Assembly (NCBI GenBank): GCA_019637335.1
Contig: JAHBVV010000033.1
Span: forward strand, 1 to 64,000
Length of the DNA stretch: 64,000 nt
Origin: Candidatus Hydrogenedentota bacterium
GTDB taxonomy: Bacteria; Hydrogenedentota; Hydrogenedentia; Hydrogenedentales; JAEUWI01
Reading direction: 5' to 3'
This document shows positions 8,461-17,473 of this stretch, in pieces. The stretch's first letter is position 1; every line of letters begins with the position of its first letter. The notes beneath the pieces were generated by a model that saw only the letters and a list, made by a program, of their open reading frames with translations, did not search any database and was not told where the DNA came from. A program made the translations under genes and the position numbers.

Positions 8461-9588
8461 TCAGCCCTTGATCGCGCCGGTGGTAATGCCCTGGGTGAGC
8501 TGGCGCTGTAGGAGCACGTAGACCAGCAGCGTGGGCACGACGACGATCACGAGCCCCGCGAACATCAGCCCGAAGTCCGTCTTGTACTGCGCCTGAATGC
8601 TGACGCTCGCCAGGCCAAGCGGCAGCGTCTTCTTCTCGGGCGTATTCACGAAAACCAGCGCGAAGATGTACTCGTTCCAGATGCCCAGGAAGTTGAAGAT
8701 CGCCGCGGTGATCAGTCCGGGTTTCGCCAGCGGCAGCATGACGTGCCAGAACGTGCGGTATTCGCCGCAACCATCCATGATGGCCGCCTCGCGCAAGGCC
8801 CCCGGCAATGACTTGAAGAAGCCGCTGAGCACCAGGATCGTAAACGGCAGGCTCAGCGCGATGTAGAGCAGGATCAGCCCGAAATGCGAGTCGTACAGCT
8901 GAAATCGCAGCCCGAACGGCTCCAGAAACCGCGTGCCCACGTCGGAAAGCCAGCTGAACTCGAAAAACACCGGAATAAGCAGCAGCTGCGCCGGGATCAT
9001 CATCCCGCTGATGAAAAACAGGAAGAGCCAGCGGTTGCCGCGGAACTCAAACCGCGCCAGGACATAGGCCGCCATCGACGCCAGCGCCAGCGTGCCGAAC
9101 AACGACCAGCCCGTCACCCACAAGCTGTTGAAAAAGAAACGGCTGAAGTTAGACTCCACCCACGCCTTGCGGTAATTCGATATGGCCGCGGAGATGGCCA
9201 GCGAGCGGCCTGCGGCCCGTTCCACCGCGGCAACCTCCTCCCCGGAAAGCGTCTCCGCCGGATCGCCGTACACCACCCCCGCCTCCAGCGCCCCGTTATT
9301 CTCGGAGTCGAGTTTGGCGAAGTCCCGCGCCAGCTGGTCGAGACGCTCCAGCGCCAGGCCCGCGTCCTCCCCGGCGGACGCGCGCGCCCGGGCCGCCTCG
9401 ATCTCGGAAAGCTCCAGCAGCCCGTCCGCCGGCACACCCGTCACCAACCACGGCATCCCGAACGGATTCTGCACAAACTCCTTCGAGCTGCGAAGCGAGT
9501 TCACCAGCACCCAGACCATCGGCAAAACCACCGCTAGGAGCCAGCCGATGAGGACCGTATACGCGAGAATGGTCCGGACCTTATCCAT
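8461..9588 (-). CDS. Carbohydrate ABC transporter permease, MalG type, with a ~90-residue insertion
   Basis: The protein is an inner-membrane permease of the CUT1 family with the EAA loop REAAIMDGCGEYRTFWHVMLPLAKPG. It is 375 residues rather than the usual 270-300. The extra length is an insertion at about residues 47-136, between TM1 and the conserved NYRKAW segment, which should lie outside the membrane. The insertion contains two loops resembling EF-hands (D55-G56 to E62, and D94-S-E-N-N-G99). An ATG 13 codons upstream is possible. The downstream ATG was chosen because it gives a normal short N-terminus, although no strong ribosome site is visible. Its partners are the permease and binding-protein genes just upstream. 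Confidence 0.85.
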   Translation of the reverse strand: MDKVRTILAYTVLIGWLLAVVLPMVWVLVNSLRSSKEFVQNPFGMPWLVTGVPADGLLELSEIEAARARASAGEDAGLALERLDQLARDFAKLDSENNGALEAGVVYGDPAETLSGEEVAAVERAAGRSLAISAAISNYRKAWVESNFSRFFFNSLWVTGWSLFGTLALASMAAYVLARFEFRGNRWLFLFFISGMMIPAQLLLIPVFFEFSWLSDVGTRFLEPFGLRFQLYDSHFGLILLYIALSLPFTILVLSGFFKSLPGALREAAIMDGCGEYRTFWHVMLPLAKPGLITAAIFNFLGIWNEYIFALVFVNTPEKKTLPLGLASVSIQAQYKTDFGLMFAGLVIVVVPTLLVYVLLQRQLTQGITTGAIKG

Positions 9589-9638
9589 GGTGGCTCGTCC
9601 CGGCGATTGCTGAGGCCGACAGGCCATTGAAGTGATTC

Positions 9639-9739
9639 AGCCACAAGAGAACACAAAGAGCACAAAGAAATTGATTTGTGAAAACGCCTGAAATCGAAAG
9701 CGCGCTCCATCCTTTGTGTTCTTTGTGCTCTCTGTGGCT
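9639..9739. repeat. Inverted repeat of CACAAAGA-type phrases
   Basis: AGCCACAAGAGAACACAAAG (from 9639) is mirrored by CTTTGTGCTCTCTGTGGCT (to 9739), giving imperfect arms of about 30 bases around a 40-base centre. It fills the gap between two ABC permease genes and resembles the element at 79-187 in size and style. It could fold in the transporter mRNA and uncouple the two permeases. That effect is an inference. Confidence 0.55.
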
Positions 9740-9767
9740 ATTCATCTCTTGAGTTCTTTCGCAGCCA

Positions 9768-10688
9768 TCAATACTCAATACGCTCTTTCCGCGACCAGGT
9801 CAGGCTGAAGGCCGACGCCGCAAGCACAATCAGAAAAAGCAACACGGCCACGGCGGAGGCATACCCCATGTCGTATTCCGTGAACACCTTCTGGTAGAGC
9901 AGCGTCGCCAGCACGTGGGAATCGCGGTTCGGCACTTCATTCTCCATCACCCAGATCGGATCAAAGAACTTCATCAGGGTAATAATCATGAACACGGCGG
10001 CCACCACGAGAATCTCGCGCAGCAGCGGCAGCGTGATGTGGATGAACTGCTGGAAATGGCTGGCCCCTTCCAGGCGCGCCGCCTCATAGTAGCTCTGCGG
10101 GATGCCGCCAATCGCCGCCAGAAAAAGCACCATGTAAAACCCGGTCGCGCTCCACACAATCATCGGGATGATCGAGGAGATGAGGTAGCGCGACTGGAGA
10201 AACGGGAAAGGCAAGTCGATCTCGGGGAACGGCAGGCCCGCCGCCGCCGCCGCGCCCTGAACCTGCGCCAGCATCGCGTTGATTACCCCGAAGTTGGTCG
10301 TGCTGTAGAGCAGGATCCAGAGCAGCGCCACCGCCACGAGCGCGATGACGTTGGGAAAAAAGAAGGCCACGCGAAATATCGACGCCCCCCGGATTTTCTG
10401 GCTCAGTATCGACGCAAAGAACAGCGCCAGCGCGATGGTGCAGCCGCCGGCTATCGCGAACAGGATCAGGTTGTGCCCGAGCGCGACCAGGAAGATGTCG
10501 TCGTCGCGGAGCAGCCGCGCAAAGTTCCGCAGGCCCACCCACTCCGGCGTGCCCAGGCCGTCCCACTTCTGGAGGCTGTAGAGCAACGCGCGGATGGCCG
10601 GCAGGAAAACGAGGCCGGTGAAGAGCAGGAACGCCGGCGCGAGAAACACGAGAATGAACCGCCGCTCTTCCTTCTTGCGCAGGCTCAT
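9768..10688 (-). CDS. Carbohydrate ABC transporter permease, MalF type
   Basis: The 306-residue protein has about six membrane segments and the EAA loop YYEAARLEGASHFQQFIHIT, which docks to the ATPase. It forms the heterodimeric channel with the MalG-type permease downstream. Its start overlaps the stop of the binding-protein gene by four bases, so those two are translationally coupled. A 179-base gap containing an inverted repeat separates it from the second permease. No ATPase gene is in the cluster, as is common for CUT1 systems that share an MsmK/UgpC-like subunit encoded elsewhere. Confidence 0.9.
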   Translation of the reverse strand: MSLRKKEERRFILVFLAPAFLLFTGLVFLPAIRALLYSLQKWDGLGTPEWVGLRNFARLLRDDDIFLVALGHNLILFAIAGGCTIALALFFASILSQKIRGASIFRVAFFFPNVIALVAVALLWILLYSTTNFGVINAMLAQVQGAAAAAGLPFPEIDLPFPFLQSRYLISSIIPMIVWSATGFYMVLFLAAIGGIPQSYYEAARLEGASHFQQFIHITLPLLREILVVAAVFMIITLMKFFDPIWVMENEVPNRDSHVLATLLYQKVFTEYDMGYASAVAVLLFLIVLAASAFSLTWSRKERIEY

Positions 10689-12055
10689 GAGGGTTCCCCA
10701 AACGCGGCCGGGTCGTAAAGCACCGCCGGCGGTATGATCGCGTCCGGATCCGCCTTCGCCGCCGCCACGCCCTCGTCGAGCATCGCGCAGTACTCCTCGG
10801 GCGTAATCTCGCCGCTCAGCAATTTCGAAGTGCCCGGCTCCATCACCTGCACGCGCCAGGTGAGCAGCAAATCCTCCAAGCGGATGCGGAAGATACCCTC
10901 CGCGCTTTCGATCATGTCCAGCGCCGATTGCAGCGGCGGCGTAACGGCCTCGCGCGGGGTGGCGCCCTTCATGGCGGTGATAACGCCGATCGATCGGCCC
11001 ATGTCCGGCGCGCGCTCGGGCGAGACCATGTAGCGAAGGAATTCCAGCGTCGCCTCCGGATGCCGCGCGCTCTTCGCCATGTAGATGTATTCCCAGCCCG
11101 CCCCGTTAAACAGCGCCGGATTCCCTTTGCCCCCCTCGACCGGCGGAATGTTGAAACAGCGCATCTCGAAGCTCGGCGGCGTGCTTTCTTTCATCTCGTT
11201 CGAAAGCCAGAGCCCGCAGAAGATCATCGCGGCGTTGTTGTTGATAAACTGGAGCTGGCTCTCCGTGTGCGTCATCGCCTGGGAGCCCTTCTGGAAGTAC
11301 GCCGTCCCCAGCTTCTGCAAGAGCCCCGCCGCGCGTACAACATCCGGGTGTTGGAAAGCGCCGGGCTCCAGCGCGTTGATCCGGTTGATGGCCGCCAGCC
11401 CGCCGGTGCGGTGGACCAGGCTCTGGAAGGTCCACCAGGCGTAGATCGGGTATTTCCCCTGAAACGCAAACGGCGCGATGCCCTTCGCCTTGATCGCCTC
11501 GCACAGCGCCTCGAATTCCGCCCAGGTCTCCGGCGGTTCCCAGCCATGCTCGCGGAAAAGCCGTGCATCGTACCAGCACGCATAGGCCCCGAACGCCGAG
11601 GGAATGGCGTACACCTGGCCGTTGCTCGTGTAGGCGTCCAGCGTGCCGGGGATAAATTCCTCCCGCCACGGGCGATCCCGGCCCGGCAGGGGCGTGTCGA
11701 GCGCCTCGTTCAGCACGTACAGCTTGTCCGCCGCCACCAGCCGCCAGATCGGGAGGAAATTCATGAGCATCAAATCGGGCGGGTCCCCCCGCAGCAGGCG
11801 CGGCTTCACCTTCTCGATCACCCGCGGATCCCCCCAGAGATCCACCCGGATTCCCGAATCCGCCCGCTCCGCGTTGAACTGCCGCGCGATCTTCTGGTGC
11901 CAGTGAATGCCGTAGCCCCCTTCGAAAACCGCCATTTCCACCGGCGCGGTGATGCTGGGGTCGACCGCGTTCCGCTGGATGGCGTCGCAACCCGGCAGGA
12001 CCAATCCGGCGGTGAGCATGGCGGCCAGAAGGCCGTATCGGCGTGGGGATTCCAT
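10685..12055 (-). CDS. Extracellular solute-binding lipoprotein of a sugar ABC importer
   Basis: The 456-residue protein has a lipoprotein signal ending LVLPGC and then a family-1 solute-binding fold with typical phrases: GDPPDLMLM, VYAIPSAFGAYACWYDARLFREHG, PETWAEFEALCEAI and GWEYIYMAKSARHPEATLEFLRYM. It should bind a sugar or oligosaccharide in the periplasm and deliver it to the two permeases downstream. The ATG was chosen to give a normal signal peptide; a longer frame upstream is Arg/Pro-rich and not signal-like. The substrate cannot be read from sequence. Confidence 0.9.
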   Translation of the reverse strand: MESPRRYGLLAAMLTAGLVLPGCDAIQRNAVDPSITAPVEMAVFEGGYGIHWHQKIARQFNAERADSGIRVDLWGDPRVIEKVKPRLLRGDPPDLMLMNFLPIWRLVAADKLYVLNEALDTPLPGRDRPWREEFIPGTLDAYTSNGQVYAIPSAFGAYACWYDARLFREHGWEPPETWAEFEALCEAIKAKGIAPFAFQGKYPIYAWWTFQSLVHRTGGLAAINRINALEPGAFQHPDVVRAAGLLQKLGTAYFQKGSQAMTHTESQLQFINNNAAMIFCGLWLSNEMKESTPPSFEMRCFNIPPVEGGKGNPALFNGAGWEYIYMAKSARHPEATLEFLRYMVSPERAPDMGRSIGVITAMKGATPREAVTPPLQSALDMIESAEGIFRIRLEDLLLTWRVQVMEPGTSKLLSGEITPEEYCAMLDEGVAAAKADPDAIIPPAVLYDPAAFGEPS

Positions 12056-12216
12056 GGGTTGATTGTAGCGGGGCGGCTTGGGGCCTGCAAGTGGGCGGTG
12101 GCATGGGTCAATTATCGGTACTCTTGCGCTCTTTGGGCGCCGGTCTGGGGGCCGTTTTCTGCGCTGTCTGGCGTTCCTCCGGGGCGCTTGAGGAGGCACG
12201 TTTTTCCCATCTACTG

Positions 12217-12251
12217 GTGACAAATTAACCACTGAGTGGTTAATTTGTCAC
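12217..12251. promoter_or_regulatory. Perfect 16-bp-arm palindrome, putative operator
   Basis: GTGACAAATTAACCAC and its exact reverse complement are separated by three bases. A further half-site, TGACAAATCAACCAC, lies at 12283-12297, so the sites flank the promoter of the downstream ATPase gene. A near-identical palindrome follows that gene at 13576-13614. The AT-rich sequence contrasts with the surroundings. An operator, a terminator or the end of a mobile unit are all possible. Confidence 0.55.
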
Positions 12252-12254
12252 ATC

Positions 12255-12281
12255 TTGACTCGTATTATTCGCATTTATAAA
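12255..12281 (+). promoter_or_regulatory. Promoter of the DUF4143 ATPase gene
   Basis: TTGACT is followed by an AT-rich stretch containing TATAAA at 12276-12281 (15-base spacer) and overlapping alternatives at 16-17 bases. It lies between a palindrome and a matching half-site, 36 bases before the start codon. The -35 box is strong; the exact -10 is uncertain. Confidence 0.5.
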
Positions 12282-12317
12282 TTGACAAATCAACCACCAA
12301 CTGGTTAAAATTACACC

Positions 12318-13550
12318 ATGATTCAGCGGAATTTAATCCATAGCATCCGCGAGGCTATGACCGATACACCCGTCATCCTCGTCAACGGAGCGCGCCAAAC
12401 CGGCAAGAGCACCCTCGTACAGGCCTGTATCCAGGACCTGAACGGCGCCTCGTATCAAACCCTCGACGACGCCACCGTGCTCGCGGCGGCCCAAAAGGAC
12501 CCGGCGGGCTTCCTTTCGGGCTTTTCGGGTACCGTCGTGCTGGACGAGATCCAGCGCGCGCCCGATCTCTTCCCCGCCATTAAGCTCTCGGTCGACCGCG
12601 ACCGGCGGCCCGGACGCTTTGTGCTCACGGGCTCGGCGAATGTGTTGATGCTCCCCCGCGTGAGCGAGTCGCTGGCGGGACGGATGGAGGTGCTGACGCT
12701 GTGGCCCTTTTCCGCGGGCGAGCGGGCGGGCCAAACCGAGGGTTTTCTAAAGACCCTCATGGACCCCGCCCCCAAGTTCGCCGTCCAGGAGACACCCGGA
12801 CGCGCCGCGCTCCTGCAACGGGTGATCGACGGTGGCTACCCGGAGGCGGTCGCCCGTGCTTCGGCGCGCCGACGCGATGCGTGGTACGGGGCCTACATCA
12901 CGACCATTCTCCAGCGCGACGTGCGCGATCTGGCGAACATCGAGCAATTGGCGAGCCTGCCGCGCCTCCTTCAGCTACTGGCGGCGCGCGCCACAAGCCT
13001 CGCGAATTACTCGGAGATTGCGCGCGCCTTAAAAATGCCTCAGTCCACGCTGAAGCGCTACATGACGCTGCTGGAGATGACCTATCTGGTCCAGTTCGTG
13101 CCGCCGTGGTCGCAAAACCTCGGCAAGCGCCTGGTCAAATCGCCCAAGCTCGTCCTGTGCGACACCGGACTCATGGCCTACCTCCTCGGCATCGACGGCG
13201 CCGGCGCGATTCCCGATATGGCGCTCGGCGCGCTCGTGGAAAACTATGTGGCCATGGAGCTCCGGAAGCAACTGAGCTGGCATACCTCCCGCATGGAGCT
13301 CTTCCACTTCCGCGAGCGCACGGGGAAAGAGGTGGATTTCGTACTGGAGACGCCCCGGGGCCAGATCGCGGGCATTGAAGTCAAGGCGTCCAGCACCGTC
13401 GGCGCCCACGACTTCAAGCACCTGAACTTCCTTCAGGATCAGCTCGGCGATCGCTTCCAGATCGGGGTGGTCCTCTACCTCGGCGACAGCCCCGTGAAAT
13501 TCGGCGACCGGATGCACGCCCTGCCCCTGAACTGCCTCTGGAATGAGTAA
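12318..13550 (+). CDS. AAA+ ATPase with DUF4143 (COG1373 family)
   Basis: The 410-residue protein has an N-terminal P-loop (GARQTGKST, K30), a Walker B VVLDEIQ (D76-E77) and the LTGSAN sensor motif. A C-terminal DUF4143 domain follows, with RDVRDLANIEQL and a late ERTGKEVDF..IAGIEVKAS segment that looks like a decayed PD-(D/E)XK nuclease core (E-V-D...E-V-K). These proteins are widespread and patchily distributed; their function is unknown. The gene stands alone, with its own AT-rich promoter and matching palindromes before and after it, suggesting a self-contained unit acquired by transfer. Confidence 0.85.
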   Translation: MIQRNLIHSIREAMTDTPVILVNGARQTGKSTLVQACIQDLNGASYQTLDDATVLAAAQKDPAGFLSGFSGTVVLDEIQRAPDLFPAIKLSVDRDRRPGRFVLTGSANVLMLPRVSESLAGRMEVLTLWPFSAGERAGQTEGFLKTLMDPAPKFAVQETPGRAALLQRVIDGGYPEAVARASARRRDAWYGAYITTILQRDVRDLANIEQLASLPRLLQLLAARATSLANYSEIARALKMPQSTLKRYMTLLEMTYLVQFVPPWSQNLGKRLVKSPKLVLCDTGLMAYLLGIDGAGAIPDMALGALVENYVAMELRKQLSWHTSRMELFHFRERTGKEVDFVLETPRGQIAGIEVKASSTVGAHDFKHLNFLQDQLGDRFQIGVVLYLGDSPVKFGDRMHALPLNCLWNE

Positions 13551-13575
13551 AGTTGGCGCCAAATCGGCCACCCAG

Positions 13576-13614
13576 TGGTGACAAATCAACCACTGGGTGG
13601 TTAATTTGTCACCA
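13576..13614. promoter_or_regulatory. Palindrome 3' of the DUF4143 ATPase gene
   Basis: The 18-bp arms TGGTGACAAATCAACCAC and GTGGTTAATTTGTCACCA have a 3-base loop. It is almost the same sequence as the palindrome before the gene (12217-12251). It lies between convergent genes and could act as a two-way terminator. Its similarity to the upstream copy instead suggests a binding site or element end. Confidence 0.55.
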
Positions 13615-13625
13615 CCAACGCCACA

Positions 13626-15482
13626 CTATCCAAGCCCCCGGAGCGCCTCACACTTCGCCAGCAGCCGACGGCCATACCGCTGCGTGCCGTCGTACGGGTT
13701 CTCAACCGCCCGCCGGGCCGCCGCCTCGACCGTGTCGTTCAGGATCCCGGTCTGCTCGATCGCGTTCATCGCGTACATGCCGGTAATTCGGTTGGGATTG
13801 TCCACCAGCGCCGCAAGGCGCGGTAGGTGCTCGGCAGCCTCCCCCGCCTGGCACAGCGCGAGATGCCCCGCCACCTGAACCGCCGGCACGGCGTCTTCCG
13901 CCAGCGCATGCAGGGCGTCGGCGTGCTCAACGGCGCGCAGGCTACCCATCCAGGTGGCGGCGTAATAGCGAACCGCCGGATCCGCATCGGACAACGCAGC
14001 GCGCAGGGCCGGCCGGTCATTCCGCTCACCCGCCTCTATCGCCGCAATGATGCCCGGAATACGTTCCGCCATCCCCGGCTGCCGCATCGCAGCGTACTTG
14101 CTCCCATACTCCCGCCCCAGGTCCTCCAGTATCGGCTCGGGTAGCAGCCCGCCGTCACGGGTCTCCACCATCCACCGGTAAAGCCGCTCGCGTTGCTCGG
14201 CGAGAACCGGCGCATGGCCGGGATCGCCGGCCAGGTTGCTTGTCTCGTGGGGGTCCGCCTCGAGATCGTAGAGCTCCTCGGGCGCGCGGCGCGGCGCGAA
14301 GATGGCGTCCTGCAGGGGCGTGAGCGCCTCCAGCGCGTGCAGTTCACGCAAGCGCTGAAGAATGGCCTTCCCGTCCTTGTACTGGCTGCGCTGCAAATGC
14401 GGCCGGTGCGCGTGAAAGTTGCGAATATACTTGTAGCGAGCGGTGCGCACAGACCGGATACAGTCGATGGTCTCGTCGCAGCGGTCGCGCGCGCTCACCA
14501 GATACGGTCGCTCCGCATAGTCCGGCGCAAAAAGATCTGCGCCCTGCAGATGCCCCGGCGCGGGGATGCCCGCAACCGCAAGCGACAGCGGTACCAGGTC
14601 GATGTGCAGCGCGAGGTCCCGCCGTACGGTCCCCGCCAGACGCCCATCCGGAAACCGGACGATCATCGGAATACGCAGGCCGTCTTCGTACAGAAATTGC
14701 TTGCCACGCGCATGCGATATGCCATGGTCCGTGATGAAAACGATAAGCGTATTCTCGTAAACGCCCGCATCCTTCAACGACTGCACAACCGCCCCCACTT
14801 CCCGGTCAACGCGTTCCCAGCTCGCCAGGTACGCCGCCCAGTCCTCCCGCATCAGCGGATCGTCGGGATAATACGGCGGCAACGTGAAATCATTATGTTC
14901 AATCTTGCCGCCCCGCCACTTGCCGCCGCTGAGCTGGATCTGCGCAAAGAAAGGCGCGCCCGCCGGCGCATCGCGCCAGTCCGCCCCATCGTAGGGCGCA
15001 CCGGACGTAATGAAATTGTAGTCGGTCTTCCCCGGTTTATCCGCTTCCGGACCCGCGCCGTTGCACGTGTAGTAACCCGCCGCGCGAAACAGATCACTCA
15101 CCAGCGGCGTCGCCTCGGGCAACGCATAGCTCGGGTAGTAATCCGGATTGCCCCCAGCCTTATCGCCCTCGTTCTGGCTCCGGTGATTATGGCTGCCGAT
15201 CGTGGTCTGATACATCCCGGTGGCCAGCGCGGATCGCGCCGGAGAACACACGGGACACGATATGATCGCGCTGTCAAAACGCACGCCCTCCCCCGCAAGC
15301 GCATCGAGATGCGGCGTCTTTACCGCGGCCTCCCCATAGCACCCAAGGTGCGGCGACGCATCCTCCGCGATAATCCACAGCACATTGGGTCGTCCGGCCA
15401 CCCGCTGCGCCGCCCCGCTCCCCGCCGCCGCCATCGCGCTCGCGCCAAACGCCGCGCGCTGAAGAAAATCTCGCCGGTTCAT
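13626..15482 (-). CDS. Tat-exported sulfatase with C-terminal helical-repeat extension
   Basis: The 618-residue protein starts with a Tat signal (NRRDFLQRAAFGASAMAAAG). The sulfatase domain begins RPNVLWIIAEDASPHLGCYG. The modification motif is C79-S-P-A-R83, where Cys79 would become formylglycine, so it is a Cys-type sulfatase needing an FGE-like activator. FITDHGISHARGK holds further metal and active-site residues. The last ~110 residues look like HEAT-type helices (ALSDADPAVRYYAATWMG). It should cleave sulfate esters in the periplasm; the substrate is not readable. The divergent gene upstream starts 180 bases away. Confidence 0.9.
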   Translation of the reverse strand: MNRRDFLQRAAFGASAMAAAGSGAAQRVAGRPNVLWIIAEDASPHLGCYGEAAVKTPHLDALAGEGVRFDSAIISCPVCSPARSALATGMYQTTIGSHNHRSQNEGDKAGGNPDYYPSYALPEATPLVSDLFRAAGYYTCNGAGPEADKPGKTDYNFITSGAPYDGADWRDAPAGAPFFAQIQLSGGKWRGGKIEHNDFTLPPYYPDDPLMREDWAAYLASWERVDREVGAVVQSLKDAGVYENTLIVFITDHGISHARGKQFLYEDGLRIPMIVRFPDGRLAGTVRRDLALHIDLVPLSLAVAGIPAPGHLQGADLFAPDYAERPYLVSARDRCDETIDCIRSVRTARYKYIRNFHAHRPHLQRSQYKDGKAILQRLRELHALEALTPLQDAIFAPRRAPEELYDLEADPHETSNLAGDPGHAPVLAEQRERLYRWMVETRDGGLLPEPILEDLGREYGSKYAAMRQPGMAERIPGIIAAIEAGERNDRPALRAALSDADPAVRYYAATWMGSLRAVEHADALHALAEDAVPAVQVAGHLALCQAGEAAEHLPRLAALVDNPNRITGMYAMNAIEQTGILNDTVEAAARRAVENPYDGTQRYGRRLLAKCEALRGLG

Positions 15483-15661
15483 CTTCCGCTCTCCTTGCTC
15501 ATTCCGCGCATAAACGGATCACCCTGGATCCCGAAGCCCAGTATGAACAATCCGTCCAAACCGCGCAACACCTCGCCCGGATCGGCGCCGTTTGTTACAC
15601 TCTACCCGTAACGTACACGCGTATCGAGTAAGGAGGGGCCCGCAGGCCCGCGAACCAACCT

Positions 15662-16807
15662 ATGGACCACCCCCAAGTCCAACTCCAGGACATCCCGCCA
15701 GGCCAGGTCCGCGCGTGGTTCGCCAGCGATGTGGTCGACGCCCTCGCGCGCCTCGAATGCCCGACCGCGCCCGGAGCCGATCCGCCCCTGCTGGCGGTCT
15801 CCTGGCCGCATGCCTCCGACACCGACCGCGCCATCGCCCACATCACCCGCGCACTCGCGGGACTCGCCCTCGCGCGCTGGCCATCCTGGTATCGCGAAGA
15901 CGCCCCTTTCCCAAGTGCAACGACCCCCGATGAGGACGCGCGCGCAATCGAACGGCTCGGCGCGATCATCCCCGATCTCAACCCCGTCTGGGTCCGGCGC
16001 GCCATCCGACATTGCCGGAGCGGAGAACGGCCGGTCGTCGTCGGCCTGCCGCACGCCGTACAGGTACGGCAGCTTATGCGGGCGCTCGGCGAACCCGATC
16101 TCGTGCTCATGCTCGCGCTCGACGATCCAGACACCCCGCCGGCCAGCCTGTTGTGCTTCGCACGCGTGGCCGCATGGTTCGCCGGCGAATCGGGCGCGCG
16201 CGTCGCCGCCTTTGTGCCCGCGGCCTGCCGAGAAGACGCCGCACTCGACGCCATCACCTACGGCGCGGTGTACCTGGACGGCGCCGCGGATCCGCATTCA
16301 CGCAACCAATCGCCGCGCACAAGTACAATCGCGCCAGGAACCCCTCCCCCCGAAAAAGGAGCGGCCCGGGAACCTGCGAGCCTGGCCCCACGCGCCGCGC
16401 GATCCCGGAGGCGGCGCCACGACGAGCCCCTGCGCCTCGTGCGCCCGCCGATCATCGGTCGCCCCCATCCCGCCAGCCCGGGCGAGCAGTTGCTGGCGCA
16501 ATTCATCGCGCGGGACGACGAATTGAGGCCGCTCTTCACCTTCAACCAGCCGGTCGAAGCCGCCCATGGCGAGACCTTCGTGGTGGACCTCCTCTGGGCA
16601 GCCGGACGCCTCACGGTTGAGGTGGACGGCTATACGTGGCATAGTGGTCCCCATGCGTTCTCCGCCGACCGCTACCGGGACTACCGGCTGCTGTGTGGCG
16701 GCTACCGCACGCTGCGCCTGCCCCACGACGAGGTGCTGGACGATCCGGCGCTGCAACTGGAGAAAATACGCGACGCCGTTCGCGCGATAGTGAAGGAGAG
16801 AGTGTAA
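15662..16807 (+). CDS. DUF559/Vsr-like endonuclease-fold protein, first gene of a DNA-processing cassette
   Basis: The last ~115 residues of this 381-residue protein resemble DUF559 and very-short-patch-repair-like nucleases. D309 lies in FVVDLLW, E320-V-D322-G in the next strand, and H327 follows, with a closing GYRTLRLPHDEVLDDP segment. This matches the metal-binding core of the restriction-endonuclease-like fold. Residues 1-230 contain an alpha/beta-looking domain I do not recognise, followed by a basic, proline-rich linker. It runs into two further genes with gaps of two and four bases, so the three form one operon. A good ribosome site (AAGGAGGGG) lies 28 bases before the ATG, separated by a GGGCC/GGCCC hairpin. 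No alternative in-frame start lies closer. Confidence 0.65.
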   Translation: MDHPQVQLQDIPPGQVRAWFASDVVDALARLECPTAPGADPPLLAVSWPHASDTDRAIAHITRALAGLALARWPSWYREDAPFPSATTPDEDARAIERLGAIIPDLNPVWVRRAIRHCRSGERPVVVGLPHAVQVRQLMRALGEPDLVLMLALDDPDTPPASLLCFARVAAWFAGESGARVAAFVPAACREDAALDAITYGAVYLDGAADPHSRNQSPRTSTIAPGTPPPEKGAAREPASLAPRAARSRRRRHDEPLRLVRPPIIGRPHPASPGEQLLAQFIARDDELRPLFTFNQPVEAAHGETFVVDLLWAAGRLTVEVDGYTWHSGPHAFSADRYRDYRLLCGGYRTLRLPHDEVLDDPALQLEKIRDAVRAIVKERV

Positions 16808-16809
16808 CC

Positions 16810-17469
16810 ATGGGCGATGGGATTTCCCAGGTATTGGTTTCCTTGATTTGGAACTTGCTCTTCACCGGCGACGAGCCGATGGTATCGAAGGCAAAGCCAA
16901 AAATGGATAAGAAGAAGCTGATACCGCTACTCGACGCAGGGCTGGTTGTCCTGGAGAGACGGGGCCGAGCGAGTCACATCGTCCTGACCGAACGCGCCTG
17001 GCAATGGGCCGAAGACAATCTTGACGCGGAGTTCAGCCCACGCGCCAACGCGACTCCCGCGCTGAAAGGTTTGCTCCAACGCCTGAAACACTACCTGAAG
17101 ACCACCGGCACGCCCCTCGCCGAAGTACTGGTCGCCGTCGAACCCGAAGCCCCCGCATCCCCCGCCGATATACCCGCATCAGCCCCAGCGGAACCGCAAC
17201 CCCGCCCCACCATCGACGACGCCATCCGAGAGGCCTACCTCGCCCTCTCCGGCGGGCGGTGGGACACCCGCGTCCGCCTGGCGGACCTGCGCGATCGCCT
17301 GGCCGCGTACCCGCGCGCCGATCTGGATAACGCCCTGTTGCGGATGCAAACGGCGGGCCGCCTCGTGCTCTACCGGCTGGATGACCCGCAGGATACCTTC
17401 GACGCGGACCGCGCCGCGGCCCTCTATCTCGGCAGCGACCCGCGGCACCTCGTCTACATGAAAGGCTGA
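16810..17469 (+). CDS. Winged-helix-like protein, second gene of the cassette
   Basis: The 219-residue protein has no family I can name. Residues 30-66 (DKKKLIPLLDAGLVVLERRGRASHIVLTERAWQWA) read like a winged-helix unit with a beta-wing. A Pro/Ala linker (about 115-135) precedes a second such unit (TIDDAIREAYLAL..., NALLRMQTAGRLVLYRLDD). Two winged helices joined by a linker suggest DNA binding or an adaptor for the ATPase encoded four bases downstream. GGAGAG lies about nine bases before the ATG. An in-frame ATG at codon 24 is an alternative. Function beyond DNA binding is not inferable. Confidence 0.55.
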   Translation: MGDGISQVLVSLIWNLLFTGDEPMVSKAKPKMDKKKLIPLLDAGLVVLERRGRASHIVLTERAWQWAEDNLDAEFSPRANATPALKGLLQRLKHYLKTTGTPLAEVLVAVEPEAPASPADIPASAPAEPQPRPTIDDAIREAYLALSGGRWDTRVRLADLRDRLAAYPRADLDNALLRMQTAGRLVLYRLDDPQDTFDADRAAALYLGSDPRHLVYMKG

Positions 17470-17473
17470 TACC

